NCBI RefSeq assembly: GCF_935822925.1
Contig: NZ_CAKXZS010000016.1
Location: 62,001-126,000, forward strand
DNA length: 64,000 bases
Direction of reading: 5' to 3'
DNA from: Mesorhizobium ventifaucium
Lineage (GTDB): Bacteria; Pseudomonadota; Alphaproteobacteria; Rhizobiales; Rhizobiaceae
Numbering within the stretch: the first letter of the stretch is position 1; the number at the start of each line of letters is the position of its first letter. The notes under the pieces are model-generated. The model was given only the letters and a program-made list of their open reading frames with translations, searched no databases and had not been told where the DNA came from. Shown piece after piece: positions 1-8,155 of the stretch. Both the position numbers and the translations under genes were made by a program.

Positions 1-363
1 GCTCGCCTCGGTCAGATCACTGCCCATCGGCTTCTGGATCAGCGCTACGGCGCCGTCAGGCAAGGCCCTGAGCACGCCGGCATGATGAGCCGGCGGCGTC
101 GCCAGGTCGAAGATGACGCCGTCGATTGACGCAGCCTCCTCGGTCGACCGGTAAGCGGCGACGCCCCATTTGGCCGCGAGTTTTTCAGCCTTGCCCTGAT
201 CGGGATCGAAAAGCCCGGCGACCGGGAAGCCGGCTTTCGCATAGGCCGGGAAATGCGCATCGCCGACGATCGAGCCGGCGCCGAAAATCACGATCGGTCT
301 CGGCTTGGACGGCTGCGCCCATGCCTGGGAGAGCGAGGCTGGGTCGAAAACGCCATCAGTCAT
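1..363 (-). CDS. Gfo/Idh/MocA-family oxidoreductase, 3' end cut by the window
   Basis: Only the first 121 codons are present; the gene runs off the left edge. The visible part is an N-terminal Rossmann fold: a beta strand ending in IVIFGAGSIVGDAHFP (about residues 24-39), then GLFDPDQGKAEKLAAKWG, where the acidic residue after the second strand fits nucleotide binding, and later QKPMG, equivalent to the EKP motif of this family. It is the last visible gene of the minus-strand sugar operon and overlaps the mutarotase stop by 8 bp. In such operons the enzyme oxidises a sugar or inositol-like substrate at C1 or C2. The specific substrate cannot be read from this fragment. Confidence 0.85.
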   Translation of the reverse strand, partial: MTDGVFDPASLSQAWAQPSKPRPIVIFGAGSIVGDAHFPAYAKAGFPVAGLFDPDQGKAEKLAAKWGVAAYRSTEEAASIDGVIFDLATPPAHHAGVLRALPDGAVALIQKPMGSDLTEAS

Positions 364-685
364 GATGGAAGACTTCGTCCATCGATGCCCACCACTCGCC
401 CTCCTTGCGGGTCGGCAGCGGCTCCTGGCAAGGCATGCACAGCGCCCACCATTCCTGCGTCTTGGGATCGGCGGCCATCTTCGCCATGTCGGCGGCATAG
501 TCGGTGCCGTGATATTCGAAGGCGCTGAACAAGAGGTGCTCCGGCTCCTTGAGGTAGATCGAATAATTTTTGATGTTGCAGGCGGAAATCATGGCAAGCA
601 CTTCAGGCCAGACGGCAGCGTGAAGCCGCACATATTCAGTGACCTTTTCCGGCTTGAGGCCGAGCACCATTCCCATCCGCTGCAT
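356..685 (-). CDS. L-rhamnose/L-fucose mutarotase family protein
   Basis: A 109-residue protein matching the RhaM/FucU-like L-rhamnose mutarotase family (a ferredoxin-like dimeric barrel), whose members interconvert the alpha and beta anomers of 6-deoxyhexoses. Visible family features are the N-terminal RMGMVLGLKPEKVTEY segment, LHAAVWPEVLAMI with its conserved His and Trp, IKNYSIYL, a central FSAFEYHG, and the C-terminal EWWASMDEVFH. The length is typical (about 104-115). It lies 9 bp after the enolase-family gene and overlaps the oxidoreductase, so translation is probably coupled. Its presence is the best hint that the operon handles L-fucose, L-rhamnose or a related sugar; which one is not decidable here. 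Confidence 0.9.
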   Translation of the reverse strand: MQRMGMVLGLKPEKVTEYVRLHAAVWPEVLAMISACNIKNYSIYLKEPEHLLFSAFEYHGTDYAADMAKMAADPKTQEWWALCMPCQEPLPTRKEGEWWASMDEVFHHD

Positions 686-694
686 GTCCGGCTC

Positions 695-1807
695 CTATTT
701 TTTTATATCGGTCGTGAATTCCGCGATGCTCTTCGCCTTGACGGCGTCCCAGTCCCAGTCGATGCCGATGCCGGGCTCGTCCGGCGCCAATGCGTGCCCA
801 TTCTTGATGCGCATTTTCTTGGCGGTCAGCTCGTCAAGCTGGGGAATATACTCGACATATCGGCCGTTCTGAATGGCGCAGGTCAGGCTGACATGCAGTT
901 CCATCAGGAAATGTGGGCAGACCGGGATGTCGAACGCCTCGGCCGCATGCGCAACCTTCAGCCACGGTGTGATGCCGCCGATGCGGCCGACATCGACCTG
1001 CACGATCGAGCAGCCGCCTTTTTGCATATATTCGCGGAAATGGCGGATCGAGTAGAGCGACTCGCCAATGGCGATCGGCGTCGACGTCGCATTCGACAGC
1101 CGTACATGGCCGTCTATGTCGTCGGCCGGCAGCGGTTCCTCGATCCAGGCGAGGTCGAGGTCGCGCAGCCGCTCCGCCCGGCGGATCGCCTCGTCGACCG
1201 AAAAGCCCTGATTGCAGTCGGTCATGATCTCGTAGGATGAGCCGACCGCCTGGCGCACCGCGGTCAGCCGGGCAAGATCCTCGGAGCCGCGCGGCTTGCC
1301 GATCTTGACCTTCGAACCGCGAAAACCCTTGGCTTTGGCGGCCAGCGCATCGTCGACCAGCGCCTCGGTCTCGATATGAAGCCAGCCGCCTTCGGTCGTG
1401 TAGAGCGGACAACGGTCCTTGGCGCCGCCGGCCAGCTTCCACAGCGGCAGGTTTTGCTTCTTCGCCCTGAGATCCCACAGCGCCGTATCGATGGCAGCGA
1501 GCGCGATTGCCGTGATAGCGCCGATCGTCGTGGCGTGGGTGGCAAATTCGAGCTCGTGCCAGATCGCCTCAATCGTGTCGGCGTCACGGCCGATCAGCCG
1601 CGGTGCAAGGTGATCGGCCAGGAGCCGCATCACCGAGGAGCCGCCGGTGCCGATCGTGTAGCTGTAGCCGGTGCCGACTGCGCCGTCGGCGTCGGTGATG
1701 GTAACGATCGGCGTTTCCTGGCTGACAAAACTCTGGATCGCATCGGTGCGCTTGACCTTCGGCACCAGGTCGACCATGCGCAGTTCGACTTTCTCGATCT
1801 TTGCCAT
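695..1807 (-). CDS. Enolase-superfamily acid-sugar dehydratase (mandelate racemase subgroup)
   Basis: A 370-residue protein of the mandelate racemase/muconate lactonizing enzyme family. The barrel carries a KxK motif (K166-V-K168), metal ligands D197 (in IMTDCNQ), E223 (in WIEEPLP) and E249 (in AIGES), and a candidate general base H299 in CPHFLMELH. A KxK lysine plus a distal histidine is the mandelate-racemase-type arrangement, which in most characterised members dehydrates acid sugars. In context (mutarotase, lactonase, sugar ABC transporter) it most likely dehydrates an aldonic or deoxy-aldonic acid. It is shorter than classical L-fuconate dehydratases, so I do not assign that name. It sits 4 bp after the ATPase gene. 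Confidence 0.88.
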   Translation of the reverse strand: MAKIEKVELRMVDLVPKVKRTDAIQSFVSQETPIVTITDADGAVGTGYSYTIGTGGSSVMRLLADHLAPRLIGRDADTIEAIWHELEFATHATTIGAITAIALAAIDTALWDLRAKKQNLPLWKLAGGAKDRCPLYTTEGGWLHIETEALVDDALAAKAKGFRGSKVKIGKPRGSEDLARLTAVRQAVGSSYEIMTDCNQGFSVDEAIRRAERLRDLDLAWIEEPLPADDIDGHVRLSNATSTPIAIGESLYSIRHFREYMQKGGCSIVQVDVGRIGGITPWLKVAHAAEAFDIPVCPHFLMELHVSLTCAIQNGRYVEYIPQLDELTAKKMRIKNGHALAPDEPGIGIDWDWDAVKAKSIAEFTTDIKK

Positions 1808-1811
1808 GACG

Positions 1812-2909
1812 TTAACCTCGCAATGTCTTGCCCGTTTCAGCAGAAAACAGATGGGCCTGCGAGAGGTCCAGACTCATCTTAAGCCGGTCGCCTGGCCTTA
1901 GCGGCTTCGGGTTCAGCATGCGCGATACCCAGTCGCTGCCGTTGAATTCGGCGAACACCAGCGTCTCGTTGCCGAGCGGCTCGGTGACGGTCACCGGCAA
2001 TTCCAGCTGATGGACGTCAACGTCCTCGCCGGAGCTGATGCCGTGTCCCGTCGGATAAATGTCGTCGGGCCTGAGGCCGAACACGACCTTGTCGCCGGTT
2101 CCGACATTGGCCTTGAACTGGCTGGGTAGAGGCAATCTCTCGCCGCTGGCGAACAGCAATTGTCCGTCGTCGACGGCTGCCTCGTGCAGGTTCATCGGCG
2201 GCGAGCCGATAAAGCCCGCCACGAAGCGCGTCTGCGGCCGGCGGAAGACCTCGTCGGGCGTGCCGACCTGCTCGATGAAACCGTCGCGCATGATGACGAT
2301 GCGGTCGGCCAGCGTCATCGCCTCAACCTGGTCGTGCGTGACGTAGATCACCGTCGACTGGACCTTGGCGTGCAGCTTCTTGATCTCGGTGCGCATCTGC
2401 GTCCGAAGCTTCGCATCGAGATTGGAAAGCGGCTCGTCGAACAGGAAGACGTCGGGATCGCGGACGATGGCGCGGCCCATGGCGACGCGCTGGCGCTGTC
2501 CGCCCGACAGCTGTGACGGCCGGCGGTCGAGCAACTGGTCGAGGTCGAGAATGCCCGATGCCTCGGCGACGCGGCGATCCATCTCCTCTTTCGCGGCCCC
2601 AGCGATCTTCAGCGAGAAGCCGAGGTTCTCGCGCACGGTCATATGCGGGTAGAGTGCATAGGACTGGAACACCATCGAGATGTTGCGCGAGCGCGGCGGC
2701 AGGTCGTTGACCATGCGGCCGCCGATCTCGATGACCCCGTCGCTGATCGCCTCGAGGCCGGCGATCATGCGCAGGGTTGTCGACTTGCCGCAGCCGGACG
2801 GCCCGACCAGCGCGATGAACTCGCGATCGGCGACCTCGAGGTCGATGCCGTGCACGACCGCCACTGGGCCATAGCTTTTGGTGAGTTTCTTGAGGGATAC
2901 GGTTGCCAT
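1812..2909 (-). CDS. Sugar ABC transporter ATP-binding protein (UgpC/MalK type)
   Basis: A 365-residue ATPase energising sugar import at the inner face of the membrane. Walker A GPSGCGKST is at 36-44, the Q-loop in FQSYALYPHM near 80-90, signature LSGGQRQRV at 134-142, Walker B FLFDEPLSNLD near 155-165, and the H-loop in VTHDQVEAMTLAD. The C-terminal third is a TOBE/MalK-like regulatory domain. It lies directly downstream of the two permease genes (1 bp gap) and upstream of the dehydratase, so transport and catabolism share a transcript. The start is the ATG at 2907-2909. Confidence 0.95.
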   Translation of the reverse strand: MATVSLKKLTKSYGPVAVVHGIDLEVADREFIALVGPSGCGKSTTLRMIAGLEAISDGVIEIGGRMVNDLPPRSRNISMVFQSYALYPHMTVRENLGFSLKIAGAAKEEMDRRVAEASGILDLDQLLDRRPSQLSGGQRQRVAMGRAIVRDPDVFLFDEPLSNLDAKLRTQMRTEIKKLHAKVQSTVIYVTHDQVEAMTLADRIVIMRDGFIEQVGTPDEVFRRPQTRFVAGFIGSPPMNLHEAAVDDGQLLFASGERLPLPSQFKANVGTGDKVVFGLRPDDIYPTGHGISSGEDVDVHQLELPVTVTEPLGNETLVFAEFNGSDWVSRMLNPKPLRPGDRLKMSLDLSQAHLFSAETGKTLRG

Positions 2910-2910
2910 G

Positions 2911-3777
2911 TCAGCCTTTAACCGCGCCGGAGGTGAGGCCGCCGACGAGGTGTTTCTGGACGATGAAGGTAAGCGTGAGCGCCGGGATTATCATGACCAC
3001 CGCCAGCGCGCACATGCCGCGCCAGTCGATGGTGAACTCGGCCGTATAATCGAGCAGGCCCACCGGCAGCGTCTTGGAGTTGATCGAGCGCGTCAGCTGC
3101 GAGGCCAGCGCAAACTCGTTCCACGACGTGAGGAAGGCAAAGATGCCGGCCGAGGCGATACCAGGCCCGGCAAGCGGAAACTCGACCTGCCAGAAGGCCT
3201 GCCAGCGCGTGCAGCCGTCGATCTGCGCCGCCTCGGCGAGGTCTTTCGGCACCTGCCGGAAAAAGCCGTCGATCAGCCAGATGGTGAAGGGCACGTTGAG
3301 CGCGACATAGACGAGGATCAGCCCAAAATGCGTGTCGATGATGCCGAGCCGCGCAAAGACGAAGAACAGCGGCAGCGACAGTGCAATGCCGGGCACTGTG
3401 CGCGTCAGCATCAGGCCAAGGAACATGGCCGACTTGGCACGGAAGCGATAGCGGGCAAAGGCATAGCCGCCGGCCATGCCGATGGCGATGGCGATCACCG
3501 TCGAGGTCACCGAGATGATCAGCGAATTGCGGAAATAATCGAGCACCGGGATGCCGCCCTTGCCGACGCCGCTGAACATGGCGACGTAGGCGTCGAGCGA
3601 AAGCTGCTGCGGGATCCATACCGGCGGCTTGGCCATGATCTCGACGGTCGGCCGCAGCGACGACAAGACGATCCAGATGCCGGGCAGGCAGATGACCAGC
3701 ATGGCCAGGAACAATCCGACGCCGTGAGCGATGCCGAGCGCCTTGTTGCGGACGCGATGCAGGCAGTTCTGGTCCAT
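2911..3777 (-). CDS. Sugar ABC transporter permease, MalG type
   Basis: A 288-residue membrane protein with about six hydrophobic segments and the inner-membrane EAA motif EAAQIDGCTRWQAFWQVE that docks to the ATPase. The motif position and the MalG-like ending place it as the second permease of a CUT1 sugar importer. I chose the ATG at 3775-3777 because GGAGTGGTGAGG precedes it directly; a GTG three codons upstream (3784-3786) is possible but would overlap the upstream gene. It is 2 bp downstream of the MalF-like permease. Confidence 0.93.
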   Translation of the reverse strand: MDQNCLHRVRNKALGIAHGVGLFLAMLVICLPGIWIVLSSLRPTVEIMAKPPVWIPQQLSLDAYVAMFSGVGKGGIPVLDYFRNSLIISVTSTVIAIAIGMAGGYAFARYRFRAKSAMFLGLMLTRTVPGIALSLPLFFVFARLGIIDTHFGLILVYVALNVPFTIWLIDGFFRQVPKDLAEAAQIDGCTRWQAFWQVEFPLAGPGIASAGIFAFLTSWNEFALASQLTRSINSKTLPVGLLDYTAEFTIDWRGMCALAVVMIIPALTLTFIVQKHLVGGLTSGAVKG

Positions 3778-3779
3778 CC

Positions 3780-4676
3780 TCACCACTCCGCCGCGATCTG
3801 CGTGCGCGCCGCGGCGAGCTTGCGGTAGAAATAGACAGTGAACAGGATCGACAGCAGGATCGAGAAATAGGCCATGGCGTTGGCCATCCCCATCCTGGCG
3901 TCGCTGTAGGCGGTGCGGGCGACGAGCGTCCAGACGAGTTCGGTGCGGCCGGCGGGACCGCCATCGGTCATGATCTTGACGATGTCATAGGCGCGCGCCA
4001 CGTCGAGCGAGCGGATGGTCATGGCAATGAAAGCAAACGGCATGATGAACGGCCAGGTGACATAGCGAAATGTCTGCCACGGCGTGCAGCCGTCGACGCG
4101 GGCCGCCTCGACCGGCTCGCGCGGCATCGCCAGCAACCCGGCAAGGATCAGGATCGCGAACACGGAAGTCGACGACCAGATCTCGGCGGTGAGGATGGCG
4201 ATGAAGGCCAGATTGCCGTCGATCAGCCACGGAATGGCGCGGTCGGTCAGGCCGAGCGCCTGCAATGCGTTGTTCACCAGGCCGATATTGTCGTTGAACA
4301 TGAATTTGAACTGGAACCCGACGAGGATCGGCGAAAACATCATCGGGAACATCATGATGGTGCGCAGGACCCGCTGTCCGCGCGAGGCCTTCTCCACCAG
4401 CAGCGCCAGCCCCAGCCCGATCAGCATTTCCAGATTGAGCGCGACCGTCAGCAGCACCACGGTGCGGGCGAAGGCGATCCAGAAATCCCCGTTGGTCAGG
4501 ATGTTGACGTAGTTGCGCGCGCCGATGAAGACCCAGAGTGTCTCCGGCTTGGTCAGCCGGAACGGCGTGAAGCTGGAGTAGAGCGAAAGAAGCAGCGGCA
4601 AGACCACCACCGCCGCCAGCACGACGACCACCGGAAGCAGGAGCAGCAATGGCGGCGAGGGTCTCCAGCCTTTCAT
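3780..4676 (-). CDS. Sugar ABC transporter permease, MalF type
   Basis: A 298-residue permease with a long first transmembrane helix (LLLLLPVVVVLAAVVVLPLL near residues 10-30) and five more hydrophobic stretches. The cytoplasmic EAA loop is EAARVDGCTPWQTFRYVTWP. It pairs with the MalG-type protein to form the membrane channel of the CUT1 sugar transporter. A 137-bp gap with a hairpin separates it from the substrate-binding-protein gene, which probably lowers its expression relative to the binding protein. Confidence 0.93.
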   Translation of the reverse strand: MKGWRPSPPLLLLLPVVVVLAAVVVLPLLLSLYSSFTPFRLTKPETLWVFIGARNYVNILTNGDFWIAFARTVVLLTVALNLEMLIGLGLALLVEKASRGQRVLRTIMMFPMMFSPILVGFQFKFMFNDNIGLVNNALQALGLTDRAIPWLIDGNLAFIAILTAEIWSSTSVFAILILAGLLAMPREPVEAARVDGCTPWQTFRYVTWPFIMPFAFIAMTIRSLDVARAYDIVKIMTDGGPAGRTELVWTLVARTAYSDARMGMANAMAYFSILLSILFTVYFYRKLAAARTQIAAEW

Positions 4677-4760
4677 GTCGATCCGGTTCTGGTTGGTGCC
4701 CTGATGCCGGATGCCGCGATCGGCGAACGGTGATCAGACAAAGCGTATTGCGCATGGTTC

Positions 4761-4799
4761 AAAAAATCGGAGGCGCCGCTCTTCGATAAGAGCAGCGCC
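4761..4799 (-). terminator. Hairpin plus T-run between binding-protein and permease genes
   Basis: On the minus strand a 12-bp stem with one mismatch (4772-4783 paired with 4788-4799, loop of 4 nt) is followed after five bases by six T (complement of 4761-4766). This has the form of a weak intrinsic terminator. Lying just after the binding-protein gene, it probably allows partial read-through so the binding protein is made in excess over the membrane subunits, a usual arrangement in ABC operons. Confidence 0.6.
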
Positions 4800-4813
4800 G
4801 CCGTGGGAAGATG

Positions 4814-6133
4814 TCAAAGTTTACCGGCGTCTTCGAGGATCTGGGTGGCCTTGGCGGCAGCGTCGTCCAGCGCCTGCTTGGAGGTCTTGTCGCCGAGGAT
4901 GGCCGCCTGCAACTCGGGATAGACGGCGTTGGAGATTTCGATCCACTCAGGCGTCTGCGGTACGGCGAATGCGTGCTTTGCCTGTTCCTGGAAAGCCGCC
5001 AGCACTTCCGTCTTGTAAGGATCGCCGGCCGCTTGCTGGATGTCCCAGTCCCACACCGCGGTGCGGGTCGGCAGCGGTCCACTCGCTGCTTCGAGCTTCT
5101 GGCTGTCCTCGTTGGTCAGGAACCAGATCAGGGACGCCGCAGCTTCCTTGCTGGCGCAGTTTTCGGTGACCGAAAATCCATGGTGCCCCGACCAGCCGGT
5201 GCGAATGCCGGCCGAGCCCTTCGGCGCCACCTTCACCCCGACGTTGCCGGCGACTTTCGAGGACTGCGGATCATTGAAAAACCCTGCCCAGCCCGGCCAG
5301 TCGAGGTTGATGGCGACGGTGCCCGAGGCAAAGCCCTGGCCGAGATCGTCCCAGAGATAGTTGGTGGTGCCTGCCGGCACAGCCTTGGCCTTGTAGAGAT
5401 TGACGAACCAGTCGAGCGCCTGCACGCCGGCCTCCGAGTTGAAGGCGGGCTTGCCGTCCTTGTCGAGATACTCGCCGCCCTCGGCGATGAGCATCTCGTA
5501 GAAGCGGCCGTTGATCGCCTCTTCCTTGCCGGCGAACTGGGTGCCGTAAAAGTCCGGCGGGCTGGCGAAGAATTCGGCCTGCTGGGCAACTTCGTCCCAG
5601 GTGTCGGGCGGCACCAGTTCCTTGCCGTGTTTGGCCTCGTAAGCGGCCTTCTTGTTTTCGTCCTGGTAAAGGCTTTTCTGGTAATAGAGCGCCGAGACGT
5701 CGAACTGCGCACGCGGCAGCATCACCAGCTTTCCGTCGAGCGTCGAGGCCTTGATCGTCGACGGCACGAAGGCGCCGATCTCCTCCTTGGGCAGCAGCGC
5801 GTTGAGATCATTGTAGATGTCAGGATATTGCGGCGCGAAGGACGAATGGTTCGAGCCGACGCACCAGTTGATGCTGCCGGACGCGATGTCCGACTTGATT
5901 TCCTTGTCGAGCTCGAAGTGGTTCTTCTTCGAGATCACGTTGACCTTGGCACCAGTCTGCTTTTCCCATTCACCGATGCGCGCGTAGAGCCCTTCATATT
6001 GCTGGCCGCCGATCAGCTTGGCGTCGATGGTGACGCCGTCGAATTTGCCGGGCAGGTCGGCAGCAAGGGCAGCGCTTGTGCCAAGTGCAAGCAGCGCCAC
6101 GCCGGCCGTCAGGCCGCAAAACAGTTTCGTCAT
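4814..6133 (-). CDS. Extracellular sugar-binding protein of the MalEFGK-type transporter
   Basis: A 439-residue precursor of a family 1 periplasmic binding protein. The ATG at 6131-6133 is chosen because GGGAGGA lies at ideal spacing before it and a Sec signal peptide then begins at once (MTKLFCGLTAGVALLALG, cleavage near ALAA). Family features include the central GTVAINLDWPGWAG region and WWG/HHG-type sugar-contact residues in GWSGHHGFSV. It is the first gene of the minus-strand operon, followed by the hairpin and the two permeases. The substrate is probably a deoxysugar or its acid, inferred from the neighbouring enzymes. Confidence 0.93.
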   Translation of the reverse strand: MTKLFCGLTAGVALLALGTSAALAADLPGKFDGVTIDAKLIGGQQYEGLYARIGEWEKQTGAKVNVISKKNHFELDKEIKSDIASGSINWCVGSNHSSFAPQYPDIYNDLNALLPKEEIGAFVPSTIKASTLDGKLVMLPRAQFDVSALYYQKSLYQDENKKAAYEAKHGKELVPPDTWDEVAQQAEFFASPPDFYGTQFAGKEEAINGRFYEMLIAEGGEYLDKDGKPAFNSEAGVQALDWFVNLYKAKAVPAGTTNYLWDDLGQGFASGTVAINLDWPGWAGFFNDPQSSKVAGNVGVKVAPKGSAGIRTGWSGHHGFSVTENCASKEAAASLIWFLTNEDSQKLEAASGPLPTRTAVWDWDIQQAAGDPYKTEVLAAFQEQAKHAFAVPQTPEWIEISNAVYPELQAAILGDKTSKQALDDAAAKATQILEDAGKL

Positions 6134-6190
6134 TGGTATCCTCCCAAAGAGCCTGCGTCGATCCATAGCGAGGTTTGATCGGCAGCTTCA

Positions 6191-6266
6191 TTCATATACA
6201 AACAAAACATTTATAGGGCCGTCAAGCCGAAAGTTGTTTTGGGCAATGCCCTTATGCGTATATGAA
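6191..6266. promoter_or_regulatory. Paired IclR-type operator candidates
   Basis: In the divergent intergenic region the 9-mer TTCATATAC (6191-6199) recurs in perfect inverted orientation as GTATATGAA (6258-6266), 58 bp apart. The first copy lies upstream of the transporter operon and the second just before the regulator start. Such a pair would suit binding of an IclR-type dimer or tetramer controlling both directions. It also argues that the regulator starts at 6292, since the alternative ATG at 6262 lies inside the second copy. Confidence 0.45.
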
Positions 6267-6291
6267 AAGAGAAATTCACTGGAGAAGCGCA

Positions 6292-7080
6292 ATGGCAGAG
6301 GATGAGGACGACGACCGCTATCGCGCTCCGGCGCTGGACAAGGGACTCGACATTCTCGAACTGCTGGCCGGCGTCGATGGCGGCCTGACGCAGGCGGAAA
6401 TCGCCAAGAAGCTCGACCGCAGCCCCAACGAGTTCTACCGCATGCTGGACCGGTTAGTGCGGCGCGGCTATGTCACGCGGCCGGACGGCGACCGTTACTC
6501 GCTGACGCTCAAGCTGTTTGGCCTGGCGCAGCTGCACGCGCCGGTGCGCCGGCTGGTTTCCTATGCGACGCCGCTGATGCGCGAGCTTGCCGAAACCTCG
6601 CAGCAGGCAAACCAGCTTGTCGTCTTCGACCGCGGTTCCGCGGTAGTGATCGCGCAGCAGGAGGCGCCGGACTATTGGGGCATCTCGATACGCGTCGGCT
6701 CGCATATCAGCCTGTTCGACACCGGCTCCGGACATGTGCTGCTGGCGTTCCGTTCGCTGGAAGAGCGGCAGATGATGATCTCCGAACATCTGCGCAGCAC
6801 CCACAAGCCGCCTCAATCGCCGGACTTCTTTGCCCGCCTCGAGCAAATCCGGCAACGCGGCTATGAAATGATGGCATCGATGCAGACCGCCGGTGTATTC
6901 AACCTGTCGGCACCTGTGCTTAGCTCGGACGGCAGGGCGATCGCCGCGCTGTCGATCCCCTACATAACTCTGATCAACGCACCCAAGGCGCCCGACATTA
7001 CGAGGACGATAGAACTGTTGCTGGCAGCGACCGAAAAGCTATCGCAGCTGGCGGGAGCCGCGGCCAAGCAGGCGAAATAA
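6292..7080 (+). CDS. IclR-family transcriptional regulator
   Basis: A 262-residue regulator with an N-terminal winged helix (LDKGLDILELLAG, then LTQAEIAKKLDRSPNEFYRMLDRLVRRGY with the recognition helix near 40-55) and a C-terminal IclR effector-binding GAF-like domain. The ATG at 6292 is preferred because GGAG precedes it at good spacing; an upstream ATG at 6262 has no ribosome site. It is divergent from the sugar-transport operon and upstream of the lactonase-like gene, so it most likely controls both in response to a pathway intermediate. Confidence 0.92.
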   Translation: MAEDEDDDRYRAPALDKGLDILELLAGVDGGLTQAEIAKKLDRSPNEFYRMLDRLVRRGYVTRPDGDRYSLTLKLFGLAQLHAPVRRLVSYATPLMRELAETSQQANQLVVFDRGSAVVIAQQEAPDYWGISIRVGSHISLFDTGSGHVLLAFRSLEERQMMISEHLRSTHKPPQSPDFFARLEQIRQRGYEMMASMQTAGVFNLSAPVLSSDGRAIAALSIPYITLINAPKAPDITRTIELLLAATEKLSQLAGAAAKQAK

Positions 7081-7147
7081 ATTCTTATTTGAATGAAAAA
7101 TTTCTCCGTGAGATGATCTCGAAGTCGCCAAGGAGGAGCGCGCCGCC

Positions 7148-7984
7148 ATGATCTTCGATACCCATCTGCACCTGATCGACCAGTCGGCGCTGCGCTACCC
7201 CTGGCTTTCCGGCGTGCCGGCGCTCAACCGCGATTTTTCCTACGACGAATATGCAGTCCAGGCTCGCCGCGCCGGGATAGAGGGCGCGTTGCACATGGAG
7301 GTCGATGTCGATCCGGCTGACATCGAGGCCGAAACCAGCCATGTGAAAGCGCTGTCACATCAGAAGGACAGTTTGCTGCGCGGGGCGATCGCCTCCTGCC
7401 GTCCGGAAGAGCCGGGCTTTGTCGCCTATCTCGAGCGCCAGCGCGCCGATCCTTTCGTCAAGGGTTTTCGACGTGTGCTCCACGTCGTGCCGGACGAGCT
7501 TTCGGAAGGCGCGCTGTTTCGCGAAAACATCAAGCGGCTTGCCGGCACCAAACTGACCTTCGACCTCGTCGTCCTTCCGCATCAGATCCCCAAGGCGATT
7601 GCGCTTGCCGACCTCGCGCCGGACGTGCAGTTCGTGCTCGACCATTGCGGCGTGCCCGACATCAAGGGCGGCGGTGAGCATCCCTGGCGCGAGCATATGG
7701 CGGAGATTGCGCGGCGCCCGAACGTCGTCGGCAAAATTTCCGGCGTGGTCGCCTATGCGGACGCTGGATCGTGGACTGTCGAAACGCTGCGTTCCTATGT
7801 CGAGCACACCATCCAATGCTTTGGCTGGGACCGCGTCGTGTGGGGCAGCGACTGGCCGGTCTGCACGCTTGGCGGCGGGCTTGCGACCTGGATTGCGGCA
7901 ACGCACGCGCTGCTTGCCGGCACCAGCACCAATGAACGGCAAAAGCTGCTCTCCGCCAATGCGAAGCGGCTTTGGCGTTTGTAA
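7148..7984 (+). CDS. Amidohydrolase, L-fucono-1,5-lactonase-like (COG3618)
   Basis: A 278-residue TIM-barrel metal hydrolase of the COG3618 lactonase group. It opens with IFDTHLHL (the HxH metal motif at 6-8), has FVLDHCGVPDIK with a conserved His, KISG with the conserved Lys, and WGSDWPV with the catalytic Asp near the end. Characterised relatives hydrolyse L-fucono- or L-rhamnono-lactones or 4-sulfomuconolactone. A strong AGGAGG-type site precedes the ATG. With the mutarotase, dehydrogenase and enolase-family dehydratase across the divergent promoter it completes a non-phosphorylative pathway: sugar, lactone, acid, 2-keto-3-deoxy acid. Confidence 0.88.
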   Translation: MIFDTHLHLIDQSALRYPWLSGVPALNRDFSYDEYAVQARRAGIEGALHMEVDVDPADIEAETSHVKALSHQKDSLLRGAIASCRPEEPGFVAYLERQRADPFVKGFRRVLHVVPDELSEGALFRENIKRLAGTKLTFDLVVLPHQIPKAIALADLAPDVQFVLDHCGVPDIKGGGEHPWREHMAEIARRPNVVGKISGVVAYADAGSWTVETLRSYVEHTIQCFGWDRVVWGSDWPVCTLGGGLATWIAATHALLAGTSTNERQKLLSANAKRLWRL

Positions 7985-7990
7985 GCGGCT

Positions 7991-8133
7991 TCAGATCGTC
8001 GCCGACACGTGCCGCTCGCGGCCGTGGAGCGAAACCAGCAGCACGATGACCAGGCCAAGCGCCGCCTGCACCGTCGACTGCCGGAAGCCGAGGCCGATCC
8101 GCAGCGTGGATTGCCGCGGATCAGACTATTCAT
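7991..8133 (-). pseudogene. Remnant of a ribose-type ABC permease with a large internal deletion
   Basis: On the minus strand a strong ribosome site (GGAGGAGAAC) precedes an ATG at 8131-8133 followed by only about six codons. The sequence then continues, in another frame, as the C-terminal tail of an RbsC-type permease: STLRIGLGFRQSTVQAALGL, then a hydrophobic VIVLLVSLHGRE, ending at the TGA at 7991-7993. The start and the tail of a gene therefore survive with roughly 300 codons missing. The tail resembles permeases of the ribose/xylose type rather than the MalFG proteins next door. Confidence 0.6.
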
Positions 8134-8155
8134 GTTCTCCTCCATTTAAGCTGTT

